A DNA stretch of 64,000 bases from Acidobacteriota bacterium (GCA_018001935.1 JAGNHB010000004.1:53176-117175); one strand, 5' to 3'; positions 34,372-44,031 are shown, counted from the first letter of the stretch. Translations and numbers: made by a program. The notes: generated by a model from the letters alone, not told the origin.

Positions 34372-35223
34372 TCACCGGCCTCGCAGGAGGAACCGGATCC
34401 CGTTGTAGAGGGCGATGGGCATGGCGCCGACGTGGCCGGCCTCCCGGATGATCTCGGCCTTCATCCGGGGCCCTTCGAACCCCTTCTCCCGGAGGGCGTC
34501 CCGAAGGGCCCCGAAGCCGCGGAGCATCTCCCAGGACTCCTCCTCCCCCACGGACAGGTAGATCCACCGGACCGGTTCCAGCCCTTTCGCCGGCGCGTCG
34601 TGGAAGGCCGTGACCAGTTCGAACCCGTTGAACCAGAGGGACGGGCTCCCGAGCAACCAGGTGTCGAAGAGCGCCGGGTCGTTCATCAGCAGATACACCC
34701 CCAGCAAGGCGCCGAGGGAATAACCCAGGAACCCCCGCCGGGCGGGATCGACGGGAAAGTCGGCCTGGACGCGCGGCACGAGTTCGTCCCGGAGGAAGGC
34801 GGCGAACTTCCTTGCGCCTCCCGCCTGTTCCAGGGCCGGCGGGTAGGTGTTCTTCCTCGAGTACTCGTCGGCGGGTCGCGCCGGGGTGAAGTCCCGGGTC
34901 CGCGCCGTGGCCCAGGCGTCCATGGTCGCGGGCCCGGCGATCCCCACCAGGATGAACGGCTCCGTCAACCTCCCCATGTTCATCAGTTTCGGCAGGGCTT
35001 TGAGGTAGTCCCCCAGGATGAACCAGTCGGTGCAGAAGAGCGCGGGATACTTCGCGCCGCCGGACAAGGCGCCGGCGGGAAGCACCACCTCGACGGCGTA
35101 GGTCGCACCGGTGGCCTTCGAGCTCATCTCGAAGCGACGGACCTCTCCCTGGCCGAACCCGGCCCGCCCCAGGGCCAGGAGGCCGAGGCAGCAGAACAGA
35201 CAACGCATCTTCGTCAGGCCCAT
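34372..35223 (-). CDS. Exported esterase, Fes/EstD-like alpha/beta hydrolase
   Basis: A 283-residue hydrolase with a signal peptide (LFCCLGLLALGRAGFG). The nucleophile motif is GYSLG, in the block GFLGYSLGALLGVYLL. GSPSLWFNG and the late AGHVGAMP histidine fit the enterochelin-esterase/EstD group. It would hydrolyse an ester in the periplasm or outside. GGGAG six bases before ATG 35223 sets the start. It lies downstream of the four-repeat protein on the same strand with a 154-base gap. Confidence 0.83.
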   Translation of the reverse strand: MGLTKMRCLFCCLGLLALGRAGFGQGEVRRFEMSSKATGATYAVEVVLPAGALSGGAKYPALFCTDWFILGDYLKALPKLMNMGRLTEPFILVGIAGPATMDAWATARTRDFTPARPADEYSRKNTYPPALEQAGGARKFAAFLRDELVPRVQADFPVDPARRGFLGYSLGALLGVYLLMNDPALFDTWLLGSPSLWFNGFELVTAFHDAPAKGLEPVRWIYLSVGEEESWEMLRGFGALRDALREKGFEGPRMKAEIIREAGHVGAMPIALYNGIRFLLRGR

Positions 35224-35377
35224 CACAACTCCCGATGCTGAAGATCCTCGGGGAAGCGATTCCCGCGGGCTTCGGGCGCCCCCGCCCGCGGCGAGAGCAG
35301 AGCGTCTGCCCAGGAACTTCCCGCCGCCCGGGCGAGCCGTACTCGCGCCTCCCCGGCAGAATACCCGGTTCTTCCAG

Positions 35378-37561
35378 CTACTCCCACGGCTGGCCGGCGA
35401 CGACGCCGAGCCGCGTCTGGTCGAGGGCGGGGTAGAAGAGGCTGGCGTCGAGCGTGCCGGTCCCCCGGACCTCCAGCCAGGCAATGGAATTCAGCACCCC
35501 GGGGAAGAGGGAAGACAGGGCCAGGTCGTATTTCCCCGCGTAGGGCAACTCGGTGGGGTAGGCGCCGAGGGAGCTTCCCTGGGCGTCGTAAACCTCGAGG
35601 GTGACCCCGTTGGACTGGTAGTGGAGGTTCGAGATCCGCACCCGGAGATCGAAGGTGGCCGCCGCCGGCACCACCGAGAAGACCACTCGCCCGCTCCCCG
35701 AGGACACGGCGGGGAGGCCGTCGAAGCGGTAGGTGGTCCCGCTCCCCGCCAGGAGCAGCTCGAAGCCCACCATCGGCACCTCCGCACGAACCCGGAGGCG
35801 GGCGGCGTCGCTGCGCGGGGCGGTGTTCACCGCGTCCCACACGCTCCGGGTGATCTGCTGGAGCGGCTGGACCGCGGTCCACTCCTTCGAGGCCAGGACC
35901 ACGCCGATCCCGTTCAGAAGTTCCGCCGTGAGGGTGGCCGGCTGCGAACCGAAGTTGGAGAAGGTCACGCCCGTGTAGTAGCTCTCTGACGGGGGAAGCT
36001 CGTTGTAATAGAGGTAAACGGTCTCGTCCGGGCCCCGCGGCCCTTCCGGCGCGGCGAGGTCCCTGGCGGGCGGCGTCCGCTGGACGGCCGGAAGCCCCGC
36101 CAGGCCCATCTCGCCCCACTTGCCGAAGAGTTCGAAGCCCACCAGGCTGTTCACCGTGGTGGAGGCGATGATCATCCGGATCACCGAGGGGTCGGGGAGG
36201 CCGGTGAAGACCTGGTTGATGAGGCGGACGTACTTCCCTTTGGGCGGGATGTTGATGGGGGGGTCCGTGGTGGCCACCAGGGTGTTGTCCTCGTTGTAGG
36301 CGCGCAGGGTGACGGTGGCCGTGACGTTTTCCGTGTTGATGAGGGTGATGCCGGTGTAGTAGCTGCTGACGGTGTCCTGGTTCATGTAGACGTAGGGGAA
36401 AACGGCGCTGGCGAAGGCCGTTTCCGACAGCGGCAGGCCCGTCTGGGAGAGGCCGTCACGGGTTCCGAACTCCAGGGCGCCCTTGATCGGCGACCGGGTG
36501 GAGACCAGCAGCCAGAGGTCCTGCTCGGCGATGCCCGGCCCGAACAGCTCGTCCATGGCGGCGGAGTACTGCGCCTTCGGGGCCAGGGAACTCACCGTCC
36601 GCGTGTCCACCACCTGCCCCGAGGGGTTGTACAGGGTCAGGGTCAGGGGATAATCGGTCAGCCCCAGGTTGACCACCGACAGGCGCGTCCACCACGCGGC
36701 GCCGGTGTACACGTGGGGGCAGTAGTAGGACCGGGCCGGGTTGGTGACGCCGAGGAAATCCAGGACCCTGGCCAGGAGCGCGGATCGGGTGTTGCCCCCC
36801 GCCCCGTCCTGGAGGCCGGAGAACCGGATGCAGCTCGCGATGCACTTGTACACGGGGCCGTCGAAGGCCACCCAGGCGCCCGTCACCGCCGGGGGGCTGG
36901 CGTTGGTGTGGTTCTCCATGACGGTCAGGGCGCTCCCCGCCCCGGTGACGAGGTCCCGGAACCCGCCGTGGGTGGAACTGAAGTCGAACTGGAAGCCGGC
37001 GAAGAAGGTGCCGGTCTTCCCCTTGATCCGGTAGAGCGAGTCGGTGGCCTGGGCGGCGCTGTTCACCCCGAACGCCGGGCGGAAGTTGAAGGCGCCGTTG
37101 ACGGCGGGGTCCTGGTACCAGACGTCGCCCCCTTCCATGTAGACGCTGCCGCCGGTGTTCAGGTAGTCCACCAGGCGCTGCCCCTCCGCCGCGTTGAACA
37201 CGTGGGAGTAGGGGGTGAAGACGTTCATGGCGTTGCAGACGAAGACCGCCCGGTACGGGCTGTAGTCGAAGGCCGCGAGGGTGGCGTGGTCGTTCATGGC
37301 CACCCGGACCAGGGTCACGTCCGCCTGGCCCAGCCCGGCCAGGAGAGACTGGAGAACCGGGGCCGAGCTGTAGGTGTTGTCGGCGGTGTCCTCCAGGTTC
37401 CGGTCAAGACCGAGGATCAGGAGCTTCGCGGCCCCGGCCTCGGTGAGGGGCACGAAGGCCAGGAGGAGAAGGAACAGGACGGCCCGGGACAGGGCACATC
37501 CGCACCCTGCGCGTTCGCGGTCGGCCGAGTGACGGGAGGCGGGATTCGAGGCGCGTTCCAT
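35378..37561 (-). CDS. Large secreted protein with a ThuA-like domain and four beta repeats
   Basis: A 727-residue protein with a signal peptide (AVLFLLLLAFVPLTEAGA, about 28-45). Residues 46-250 look like a Rossmann-type, GATase1/ThuA-like domain (KLLILGLDRN, LVDYLNTGGSVYMEGGDVW). Four related beta-sandwich units follow near 265-350, 385-470, 515-590 and 630-705, each opening with a Y-T-G-x-x-W/T or similar strand and ending in a hydrophobic L-F-x-G turn. No enzyme motif is recognised. A surface or structural role is inferred. AAGGAGGG six bases upstream fixes ATG 37561, behind a promoter at 37592-37620. Confidence 0.72.
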   Translation of the reverse strand: MERASNPASRHSADRERAGCGCALSRAVLFLLLLAFVPLTEAGAAKLLILGLDRNLEDTADNTYSSAPVLQSLLAGLGQADVTLVRVAMNDHATLAAFDYSPYRAVFVCNAMNVFTPYSHVFNAAEGQRLVDYLNTGGSVYMEGGDVWYQDPAVNGAFNFRPAFGVNSAAQATDSLYRIKGKTGTFFAGFQFDFSSTHGGFRDLVTGAGSALTVMENHTNASPPAVTGAWVAFDGPVYKCIASCIRFSGLQDGAGGNTRSALLARVLDFLGVTNPARSYYCPHVYTGAAWWTRLSVVNLGLTDYPLTLTLYNPSGQVVDTRTVSSLAPKAQYSAAMDELFGPGIAEQDLWLLVSTRSPIKGALEFGTRDGLSQTGLPLSETAFASAVFPYVYMNQDTVSSYYTGITLINTENVTATVTLRAYNEDNTLVATTDPPINIPPKGKYVRLINQVFTGLPDPSVIRMIIASTTVNSLVGFELFGKWGEMGLAGLPAVQRTPPARDLAAPEGPRGPDETVYLYYNELPPSESYYTGVTFSNFGSQPATLTAELLNGIGVVLASKEWTAVQPLQQITRSVWDAVNTAPRSDAARLRVRAEVPMVGFELLLAGSGTTYRFDGLPAVSSGSGRVVFSVVPAAATFDLRVRISNLHYQSNGVTLEVYDAQGSSLGAYPTELPYAGKYDLALSSLFPGVLNSIAWLEVRGTGTLDASLFYPALDQTRLGVVAGQPWE

Positions 37562-37591
37562 GGGACCCTCCTTGGGGGATGACGTGGGAGG

Positions 37592-37620
37592 AACATACCA
37601 CAACCCGCACCCGGGATCAA
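37592..37620 (-). promoter_or_regulatory. Promoter of the four-repeat protein
   Basis: On the minus strand TTGATC (37620-37615), 17 bases, TATGTT (37597-37592); predicted start near 37585, leader about 24 bases. Confidence 0.6.
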
Positions 37621-37655
37621 CGGTTCCGGGCCCGTGGGAACGACGGGGAAAACTG

Positions 37656-37684
37656 TGGCACGGCTCCGGGATTCGGAGTATGAT
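37656..37684 (+). promoter_or_regulatory. Possible promoter of the LiaF-like gene
   Basis: TGGCAC (37656-37661), 17 bases, TATGAT (37679-37684). The -10 is good and the -35 poor. The start codon lies 27 bases past the -10. Confidence 0.42.
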
Positions 37685-37711
37685 GGGCCCAGATCACCCG
37701 GGAGGTGCCCC

Positions 37712-38437
37712 ATGGACAATCCAGGCCCCCGCGAGCAAGGCCCGTCGATCGGGTACAAGGCGAACCCTTTCCTGATCTTCGGGTTGGCGCTCGCCCTCCT
37801 GGGCATCGTCATCCTCCTCCACAACCTGGACGTAATCCGGGCCGGCGAGGTGCTCCACTACTGGCCCGTCATCCTCATCGCCGCCGGGCTGGCCCAGCTC
37901 TTCCAGGCGGACGGCGCCGCCGGGCGCGTGGGCGGGTTCGTGATCGTGGTGGTGGGGACCGCCCTGCTGCTCCGGAACCTGGACATCCTCGTGATCCGCA
38001 TCCGCGACTGGTGGCCCCTGGCGCTGGTCCTGGTCGGGGGCGTCATCATGTGGCAGGCGGTGGCCAAGCGGGAGGCCAACCGGCGGCAGGTCCACGGCAA
38101 CGACACCCTGACGGGGTTCGCGGTCTTCAGCGGGTTCACCCGCGCCTGCAACGCCACCGCTTTCCGGGGCGGCGAGCTGACCGCCATCTTCGGCGGCTGC
38201 GAGGTGGACCTCCGGGAAGCCGCCATCCGGGACGAGACCGCCGTCATCCGGGTCTTCGCCCTCTTCGGCGGGATCGAGATCCGGGTCCCCGCGGCCTGGA
38301 CCGTGTCCCTCGAGGGCGCCCCCATCCTCGGCGGCATGGAAGACGCCACCCGGCCGCTCCGGGTGCCCGACGGACCGCCCCAGCGGCTCATCGTCCGCGG
38401 CTGCGCCATCTTCGGCGGCGTGGAGGTCAGAAACTGA
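37712..38437 (+). CDS. LiaF-like membrane protein
   Basis: A 241-residue protein with four membrane helices in residues 20-130 (FLIFGLALALLGIVILL, YWPVILIAAGLAQLF, FVIVVVGTALLL, WWPLALVLVGGVIMW), of the DUF5668/LiaF N-terminal type. A C-terminal beta-helix-like domain has repeated GG(C/I)E(V/I) turns: AIFGGCEVDLREA, ALFGGIEIRVP, AIFGGVEVRN. LiaF-family proteins modulate envelope-stress two-component systems in Firmicutes; here no LiaS/LiaR pair is adjacent. GGGAGGT precedes the start and ribA follows after one base. Confidence 0.84.
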   Translation: MDNPGPREQGPSIGYKANPFLIFGLALALLGIVILLHNLDVIRAGEVLHYWPVILIAAGLAQLFQADGAAGRVGGFVIVVVGTALLLRNLDILVIRIRDWWPLALVLVGGVIMWQAVAKREANRRQVHGNDTLTGFAVFSGFTRACNATAFRGGELTAIFGGCEVDLREAAIRDETAVIRVFALFGGIEIRVPAAWTVSLEGAPILGGMEDATRPLRVPDGPPQRLIVRGCAIFGGVEVRN

Positions 38438-38438
38438 C

Positions 38439-39059
38439 ATGGTGTCCCCTCCCCCGAAACCCCTCGGCGTGCGGGAAACGTCCCGGGCCGGCTTCCCTTC
38501 CCTCTACGGGGAGTTCTGCATCCACGGCTTCGAACACCTGGCCACGGGGGAAGCCTACGTGATCCTCTCCCGGGGCGAACCGGGGCCCGCGAGCCCGGTC
38601 CCGCTCGTGCGCATCCACTCCCAGTGCCTGACCGGCGACACCCTCGGTTCCCTCCGCTGCGACTGCGGCCAGCAACTCCACGCCGCGCTGGAGCGCATCC
38701 ACGAGAGCGGGTGCGGCCTCCTGATCTATCACCCCCAGGAGGGCCGGGGCATCGGGATCCTCAACAAACTCAGCGCCTACGCCCTGCAGGACCGCGGGGC
38801 CGACACCGTGGAGGCCAACGAGATGCTCGGCTTCGAAGCCGACGAGCGGGAGTACGGCGCCTGCGCGGAGATCCTGCGGTGGTTCGGGGTCGACGGGATT
38901 CGCCTCATGTCCAACAACCCCGCGAAAATCGAAGCCATGGAGAAGGCCGGGATCCGGGTGGTGGAGCGTGTCCCCCTCCAGGTTGAGCCGGTGGCGTCCG
39001 CCCGCGCCTACCTGCAAACCAAGAAGGAGAAAATGGGTCACCTGCTGGAAGATTTGTGA
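38439..39059 (+). CDS. ribA: GTP cyclohydrolase II
   Basis: A 206-residue enzyme that opens GTP for riboflavin synthesis. The three zinc cysteines are in HSQCLTGDTLGSLRCDCG. HPQEGRGIGILNKLSAYALQD, DTVEAN and LMSNNPAKIEAME follow as in RibA. It is a stand-alone RibA, not fused to the RibB synthase. The start is one base after the LiaF-like stop, so the pair is one transcript. No FMN riboswitch is visible upstream. Confidence 0.95.
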   Translation: MVSPPPKPLGVRETSRAGFPSLYGEFCIHGFEHLATGEAYVILSRGEPGPASPVPLVRIHSQCLTGDTLGSLRCDCGQQLHAALERIHESGCGLLIYHPQEGRGIGILNKLSAYALQDRGADTVEANEMLGFEADEREYGACAEILRWFGVDGIRLMSNNPAKIEAMEKAGIRVVERVPLQVEPVASARAYLQTKKEKMGHLLEDL

Positions 39060-39113
39060 GGGGAAGGAGATTCGGGATGGCGATCGGCCTGTCAACGGAA
39101 AAAGGCATTCCTT

Positions 39114-39145
39114 TCTGTCTTCTGACTCCTGTCTCCTGACTTCTT
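39114..39145. repeat. CTGACTCCTGTCTC-type micro-array
   Basis: Degenerate tandem TCTGTCTTCTGACTCCTG units in the short gap between ribA and the sensor kinase gene; of the same simple-repeat character as other arrays in the window. Confidence 0.6.
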
Positions 39146-39164
39146 CCAGAGTGAGGCTCGTACC

Positions 39165-42100
39165 GTGCTTCATTCTCGTGCCGGCATACCGCGATCGCAC
39201 TTCGGGCCGCTAACCGCGGGGCTCGTGGCCTTCCTGGGGATCGCCCTGGCCTGCGGATCCGCCGCGGCGGCCAAGGGGGTGGAACCCGGGGCGGTGCGCT
39301 TCCAACGGATCTCCATCGAGCAGGGGCTGTCCCAGAGCGTGGTGACCGCCATCCTCCAGGACAGCCGGGGCTTCCTCTGGTTCGGGACCCAGGACGGCCT
39401 CAACCGCTACGACGGCTACCGCTTCCACGTGTACCGGAACGTGCCGGGCGACCCCGGGAGCCTCTCCGCCAACTACGTCCGCTGCCTGTGGGAAGACGCC
39501 GCGGGCGCCCTGTGGGTCGGCACCCGCGGAGGAGGGGTGAACCGTTACGACCGCCGGACCGGGCGCTTCACCGTTTACCGCCACGACCCGCGGTCCGCCG
39601 CCGGCGTGGCCAGCGACGTCAGCATGTCCATCGACGGAAGCACGGGCGGGCGGTTCTGGCTGAGCACCGACGCCGGCCTGAACCGTTTCGACCCCTCGAC
39701 CGGCGCCTGGGAGCGGTTCCACCACGACCCGGCCCGGCCCGGGAGCCTTTCCCACAACGCCGTGGTCCAGGCCCTGGAAGACCGTCGGGGCGTGCTGTGG
39801 GTCGCCACCTACGGGGGCGGGCTAAACCGCCTGGACCCGGGGCGGAAGGACTTCACGGTTTACCGTCACGACCCGGCCCGTCCGGGGAGCCTCTCCAGCG
39901 ACCTGGTCCTCAGCGTCTACGAGGACCGTCGGGGAACGCTGTGGGTGGGCACCGACGAGGGCGGCCTGAACCGCTTCGACCCCGGGACGGGAAGCTTCAC
40001 CGTGTTCAACCACGACCCCGTGGCGCCGGGCGGCCTCCGCGGCAGCGTGGTCCTCACCCTGTGCGAGGACCGGGACGACAACTTCTGGGTGGGGACGGAC
40101 CAGGGGCTCCACCTCTTCGACCGGGCCACGGGCCGCTGCATCGCCTTCCAGTACGACCCCCGCCGGCCCGACAGCCTGAGCAACAACTATGTGACGAAGA
40201 TCGTCCAGGACCAGGCCGGCATGCTCTGGATCGGCACCTGGAGCGGGGGCCTGAACACCTGCGACCGGTCGGGGAAACGGTTCACCGTGTGGAAGCACGA
40301 TCCCCACGTCCCCGACAGCCTCCCCGACGACGCGGTCAACGCCGTGCTCCGGGACCGGGCCGGACGGCTGTGGGTGGGGACCGATGCCGGCCTGTGCCTC
40401 CAGGACCCCTCGACGGAACAGTGGACGCTGATCCGGGAACCCTTCACCCGCCCGGGCCGTCACGTGGCCGACCGGGTGGTTTCCCTGCACGAGGACCGGG
40501 ACGGCACGCTCTGGGTCGGCACCTGGGGCAGCGGCCTCTTCCGGCGCGACGGGGCGTCCGGGCGGTTCGACCCCGTGGGGCGCGACTGGCCCGCCCCGCT
40601 CAACGAGAACATCTTCACCTTCCTCGAAAGCCGGGACGGCACGCTGTGGATCGGGACCTACGGCGGGGGTCTGGCCTGCCTGGACCGGAAGACGGGCCGG
40701 GGCACGGTCTTCCCCGCCGGCTCCGCCGCCTTGAGCTCGGACCTCGTGGTCTCGCTCTTCGAGGACCGCGAGGGGTCCCTGTGGGTCGGCACCATGGTGG
40801 GCGGCCTGAACCGCCTGGACCGGCGGAGCGGCCGGTTCACCACCTGGCGCCAGGACCCGTCGGACCCGCGGACCCTGGGCTCCGACACCGTCTGGTGCAT
40901 CCGGGAAAGCCGCGCGGGGGACTTCTGGATCGGCACGGGCGGCGGCGGGCTCGCCCTGTTCGACCGCCGGACGGGCCGGTGCCGCTCCTTCCGCCAGCCC
41001 GACGGCCTGCCCAACGACGTGGTGTACGGCATCCTGGAAGATGCCGCGGGGTGCCTCTGGCTCAGCACCAACAAGGGCCTGTGCCGCTTCGATCCCGCCC
41101 GGCGGACGTTCCGGACCTACGACGCCGCCGACGGCCTCCCCAGCGACGAGTTCAACCAGGCGGCCTTCTCCATGACCCCCGGCGGCGAGATGATCTTCGG
41201 CGGCATCGCGGGCCTGGTGACCTTCCGGCCCGAGGAGATCCGGGACAACCCGACGGTCCCCCCCGTGGTCATCACCGGCCTGCGGAAATTCAACCGCGAG
41301 GTGGACCTGGGCGGCGAGGTGTCGGAGATGAAGGAGGTCGTCCTGGCCCCCGAGGACACGGTCTTTTCCCTGGAGTACGCCGCCCTCAACTTCACCCACC
41401 CCGAGAAAACGCTCTACGCCTACAAGATGGAAGGATTCGACCGGGACTGGATCCCGGCGGGGAACACGAGGTCCGCCACCTACACCAACCTGGACCCCGG
41501 CGAGTACGTCTTCCGCGTCCGGGGATCCAACGACGACGGGGTCTGGAACCTGGAGGGGGCGTCCCTGCGGGTCGTCATCCGGCCGCCCTACTGGAAGACC
41601 TGGTGGTTCCGCGTCCTGGCCGCGCTCACGGTGATCCTCCTGACGGCCGGGGGTTTCCTGCTGCGGATCCGGGCCCTCAAGCGGCGCGAGGTGGCGCTGG
41701 AGCAGGTCGTGCACCGGCGAACCGAGGAACTGGAGGCGGAGATCGCCGAGCGGCGGCGTTTCGAGGACGAACTCGGCCGGGTGAACGAGATGCTCCGGCA
41801 GTCCAACGACAAGCTGCAGGACATGGACCGGCTGAAGACCGAGTTCCTCAACATGGCCGCCCACGAGATCCGCACGCCCCTGACAGCCGTGCTGGGTTTC
41901 GCCAAGATCGTGCAGAAGAAGTTCTCCGGGGTGGTGGTCCCCCAGATCTCCCGGGAGGGCGGCAACTCCGACCGGACCGTCCGCCTCATCGAGGAGAACC
42001 TCCAGATCATCACCCAGGAGGCGGACCGGCTCACCGCCCTCATCAACGATCTCCTGGACGTGGCCAAGCTCGAGGCGGGAAAAGTGGACTGGGACTTCCG

Positions 42101-42560
42101 CGCGGTGGACCCCGCGGACCTGGTGAACCGTGCCATGGCAGCCACGGACTCCCTGGTGCGCCTCAAGGGCCTCGCCTTCGAGCGGGACGTGGCGGGGGGC
42201 CTCCCCGCCGTCCGGGCCGACCGGGACCGCCTGCTGCAGGTGCTCATCAACCTCCTGTCCAACGCCGTGAAGTTCACCGAGGCGGGGACCATCACCTGCG
42301 GCGCGTCGCTGGAACCCGACGGGATCCGCTTCCGCGTGACGGACACCGGCATCGGGATTGCCCCCGAGGACCGGGAGACCATCTTCGAGAAGTTCCGGCA
42401 ACTGGGGGACACCCTCACGGGGAAACCGCGGGGCACGGGCCTGGGCCTGGCCATCTGCCGCCAGATCGCCGAGCACCACGGGGGACGCATCGGCGTCGAG
42501 AGCGAGCCCGACCGCGGCAGCACCTTCTACGTCGTCCTCCCGCTCCACTCATCGGACTGA
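39165..42560 (+). CDS. Membrane sensor histidine kinase with propeller sensor
   Basis: A 1131-residue protein. After an N-terminal signal or anchor (about 16-36) come some twelve to fourteen two-component-regulator propeller blades (40-690; repeats of LWVGTxGGGxNRYD and FTVYRHDP), a Y_Y_Y domain (about 700-790), a membrane helix (812-835), a coiled stretch and a kinase core: phospho-acceptor H900 in AAHEIRTPL, N-box NLLSNAVKF, DTGIGIAPED and GTGLGLAICRQI. It has no fused receiver or DNA-binding domain, unlike many of its relatives, and no response-regulator gene is adjacent. GTG start with GAGG upstream. The periplasmic propeller probably senses an external carbohydrate or envelope cue. Confidence 0.92.
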   Translation: MLHSRAGIPRSHFGPLTAGLVAFLGIALACGSAAAAKGVEPGAVRFQRISIEQGLSQSVVTAILQDSRGFLWFGTQDGLNRYDGYRFHVYRNVPGDPGSLSANYVRCLWEDAAGALWVGTRGGGVNRYDRRTGRFTVYRHDPRSAAGVASDVSMSIDGSTGGRFWLSTDAGLNRFDPSTGAWERFHHDPARPGSLSHNAVVQALEDRRGVLWVATYGGGLNRLDPGRKDFTVYRHDPARPGSLSSDLVLSVYEDRRGTLWVGTDEGGLNRFDPGTGSFTVFNHDPVAPGGLRGSVVLTLCEDRDDNFWVGTDQGLHLFDRATGRCIAFQYDPRRPDSLSNNYVTKIVQDQAGMLWIGTWSGGLNTCDRSGKRFTVWKHDPHVPDSLPDDAVNAVLRDRAGRLWVGTDAGLCLQDPSTEQWTLIREPFTRPGRHVADRVVSLHEDRDGTLWVGTWGSGLFRRDGASGRFDPVGRDWPAPLNENIFTFLESRDGTLWIGTYGGGLACLDRKTGRGTVFPAGSAALSSDLVVSLFEDREGSLWVGTMVGGLNRLDRRSGRFTTWRQDPSDPRTLGSDTVWCIRESRAGDFWIGTGGGGLALFDRRTGRCRSFRQPDGLPNDVVYGILEDAAGCLWLSTNKGLCRFDPARRTFRTYDAADGLPSDEFNQAAFSMTPGGEMIFGGIAGLVTFRPEEIRDNPTVPPVVITGLRKFNREVDLGGEVSEMKEVVLAPEDTVFSLEYAALNFTHPEKTLYAYKMEGFDRDWIPAGNTRSATYTNLDPGEYVFRVRGSNDDGVWNLEGASLRVVIRPPYWKTWWFRVLAALTVILLTAGGFLLRIRALKRREVALEQVVHRRTEELEAEIAERRRFEDELGRVNEMLRQSNDKLQDMDRLKTEFLNMAAHEIRTPLTAVLGFAKIVQKKFSGVVVPQISREGGNSDRTVRLIEENLQIITQEADRLTALINDLLDVAKLEAGKVDWDFRAVDPADLVNRAMAATDSLVRLKGLAFERDVAGGLPAVRADRDRLLQVLINLLSNAVKFTEAGTITCGASLEPDGIRFRVTDTGIGIAPEDRETIFEKFRQLGDTLTGKPRGTGLGLAICRQIAEHHGGRIGVESEPDRGSTFYVVLPLHSSD

Positions 42561-42860
42561 GGCGGCCCGGAGGTGAAGATGGCGACGATCCGGAAGTGCG
42601 ATCCCGCTTGGGAAAAGGGTTTCGGAACGCGCGCGCTCGGGAGTGCGGCGACACGTTTCGTGGCACCGCCGTGGCTTGTCGGTGCAACAAGGTCTCTCGC
42701 AAAGGCGCCAAGACGCCAAGCCTCGCCAAGAAAGTCAACTTTTTCCCCGGCTTAGCTTTGCGAGACTTTGTGACTTGGCGGCTTTGCGTGATGCCGGGAA
42801 AGCCGGACCTCACGCCGGACGCAGGCCTTGGCTTGCGTCACCACATTGGACGAGGTGATC
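42561..42860. other. Gap between the sensor kinase and an exported protein gene
   Basis: 300 bases with no supported gene. It holds the inverted-repeat element at 42693-42794 and a cytosine-rich stretch before the ribosome-binding site GACGAGGTG of the next gene. No clear promoter hexamers were found. Confidence 0.6.
42693..42794. repeat. Inverted-repeat element related to 30604-30706
   Basis: Left part GGCGCCAAGACGCCAAGCC and right part TTTGCGAGACTTTGTGACTTGGCGGCTTTGCGT correspond to the element upstream of the M3 peptidase gene, with the same order of words. Arms are less perfect. Confidence 0.72.
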
Positions 42861-44012
42861 ATGAAACGATTCTCTTTTCGCGCATCTGGTGTCGTCCTGG
42901 CGACCCTGCTGTCGCTCGGGCCGTTGATCCCCTCCGCCTTCGCCGAGGGGCCTCCGCCGGGGTACGTCCTGCAGGCCGGCAAGGACGTGGAAATCGCCCC
43001 CGGCTGGACGGTCCGGCTCGACTTCTTCGTGGAGGACGTCAGGGAGGAAGGGGCCGTCCGCGAAAAGCCCGCCATCGTGGAGCTTCGGTCCCACCACGAG
43101 GGGAAAAACTACGTCTTCCGCTGCTCCGACCCCGACCCCGGCTGGCCGGTGTACGAGTTCAGCACCGAACTGGCCGGGCAGACCCACCCGACCCTGCTCC
43201 GGCTCGACGGGCTCGTGGTGCACGACCTCGACCGCGACGGCACCCGGGAGATCCTGCTGTACGGGCTGTCGTCCCACGGGGGTTCGGGAATGCTGGGGCG
43301 CTGCATGGTGATCGGCCTGGACAAGGACACCGGCTTCAAGGCCCGGACCAGCTTCAGCGGAACGGACAACTTCCAGTTCTGGTACGACACCCAAAACGCC
43401 ACCTTCCTCATCGCGCAGTTCGTCTGGCGCATGGGCAGGGAAGCCCACTACGGCGACGCGCACGCCTACGTCATCGAAGCCTTCGACCCCGCCCTGGACC
43501 CCGCCCCCTGGAAACTGGATTTCACGAAGAAGAAGTACGGCGACGAGGACGGCGTGCCCATCGACACCCTGATCGACGGCCTCCGGGCCAAGCTCGCCCA
43601 GGTCCGCGCCGGGCGCCTCCCGCCCGCGAAGGCGGAGGAACTCACCCGCTTCGTGACGGGCTACTGGGCGGCGGTCACCGCCCGAAACCTGAAGGCCCTC
43701 CGCGACGCCTGCGCGGACGAACTCTTCTTCTACAGCAAGGTCCTGCCCGTCGGGGCGGTCATGGCGGAAAAGCGCAGGCTGCTGGCGAAATCCCCCACGC
43801 TGAAGTTCACGTGCACGAACTTCCTTGTGTACCGTCGCGGGGACCGGGTCGTCGCCGAATACGACAAGGAGTACGGCGCGGAAAAGGAAGGTCACGGCGG
43901 CAAGGTGCGCTCCGTCCTCGAACTCGTGGAGAAGGACGGCGTCTACCGGGTCGTCACGGAGAAGGATCTCGGGATCTATTTCCTCGACGGGGATCTCGCC
44001 TCCCCCAAGTAG
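42861..44012 (+). CDS. Exported protein of unknown function
   Basis: A 383-residue protein with a signal peptide (GVVLATLLSLGPLIPSAFA). Residues 40-230 are beta-rich with an FG-GAP-like acidic loop (HDLDRDGTREILLYG). Residues 265-375 look like an SnoaL/NTF2-type alpha-beta fold (YWAAVTARNLKALRDACADELFFYS). No catalytic motif is recognised. ATG 42861 follows GACGAGGTG. It converges on the DUF1444-like gene with 19 bases between the stops. Confidence 0.7.
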   Translation: MKRFSFRASGVVLATLLSLGPLIPSAFAEGPPPGYVLQAGKDVEIAPGWTVRLDFFVEDVREEGAVREKPAIVELRSHHEGKNYVFRCSDPDPGWPVYEFSTELAGQTHPTLLRLDGLVVHDLDRDGTREILLYGLSSHGGSGMLGRCMVIGLDKDTGFKARTSFSGTDNFQFWYDTQNATFLIAQFVWRMGREAHYGDAHAYVIEAFDPALDPAPWKLDFTKKKYGDEDGVPIDTLIDGLRAKLAQVRAGRLPPAKAEELTRFVTGYWAAVTARNLKALRDACADELFFYSKVLPVGAVMAEKRRLLAKSPTLKFTCTNFLVYRRGDRVVAEYDKEYGAEKEGHGGKVRSVLELVEKDGVYRVVTEKDLGIYFLDGDLASPK

Positions 44013-44031
44013 TGCCATTACGGGCGGACCG

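Noticed and set aside
38350..38438. FMN riboswitch upstream of ribA
   Set aside because: ribA starts one base after the preceding gene; there is no leader to hold an aptamer.
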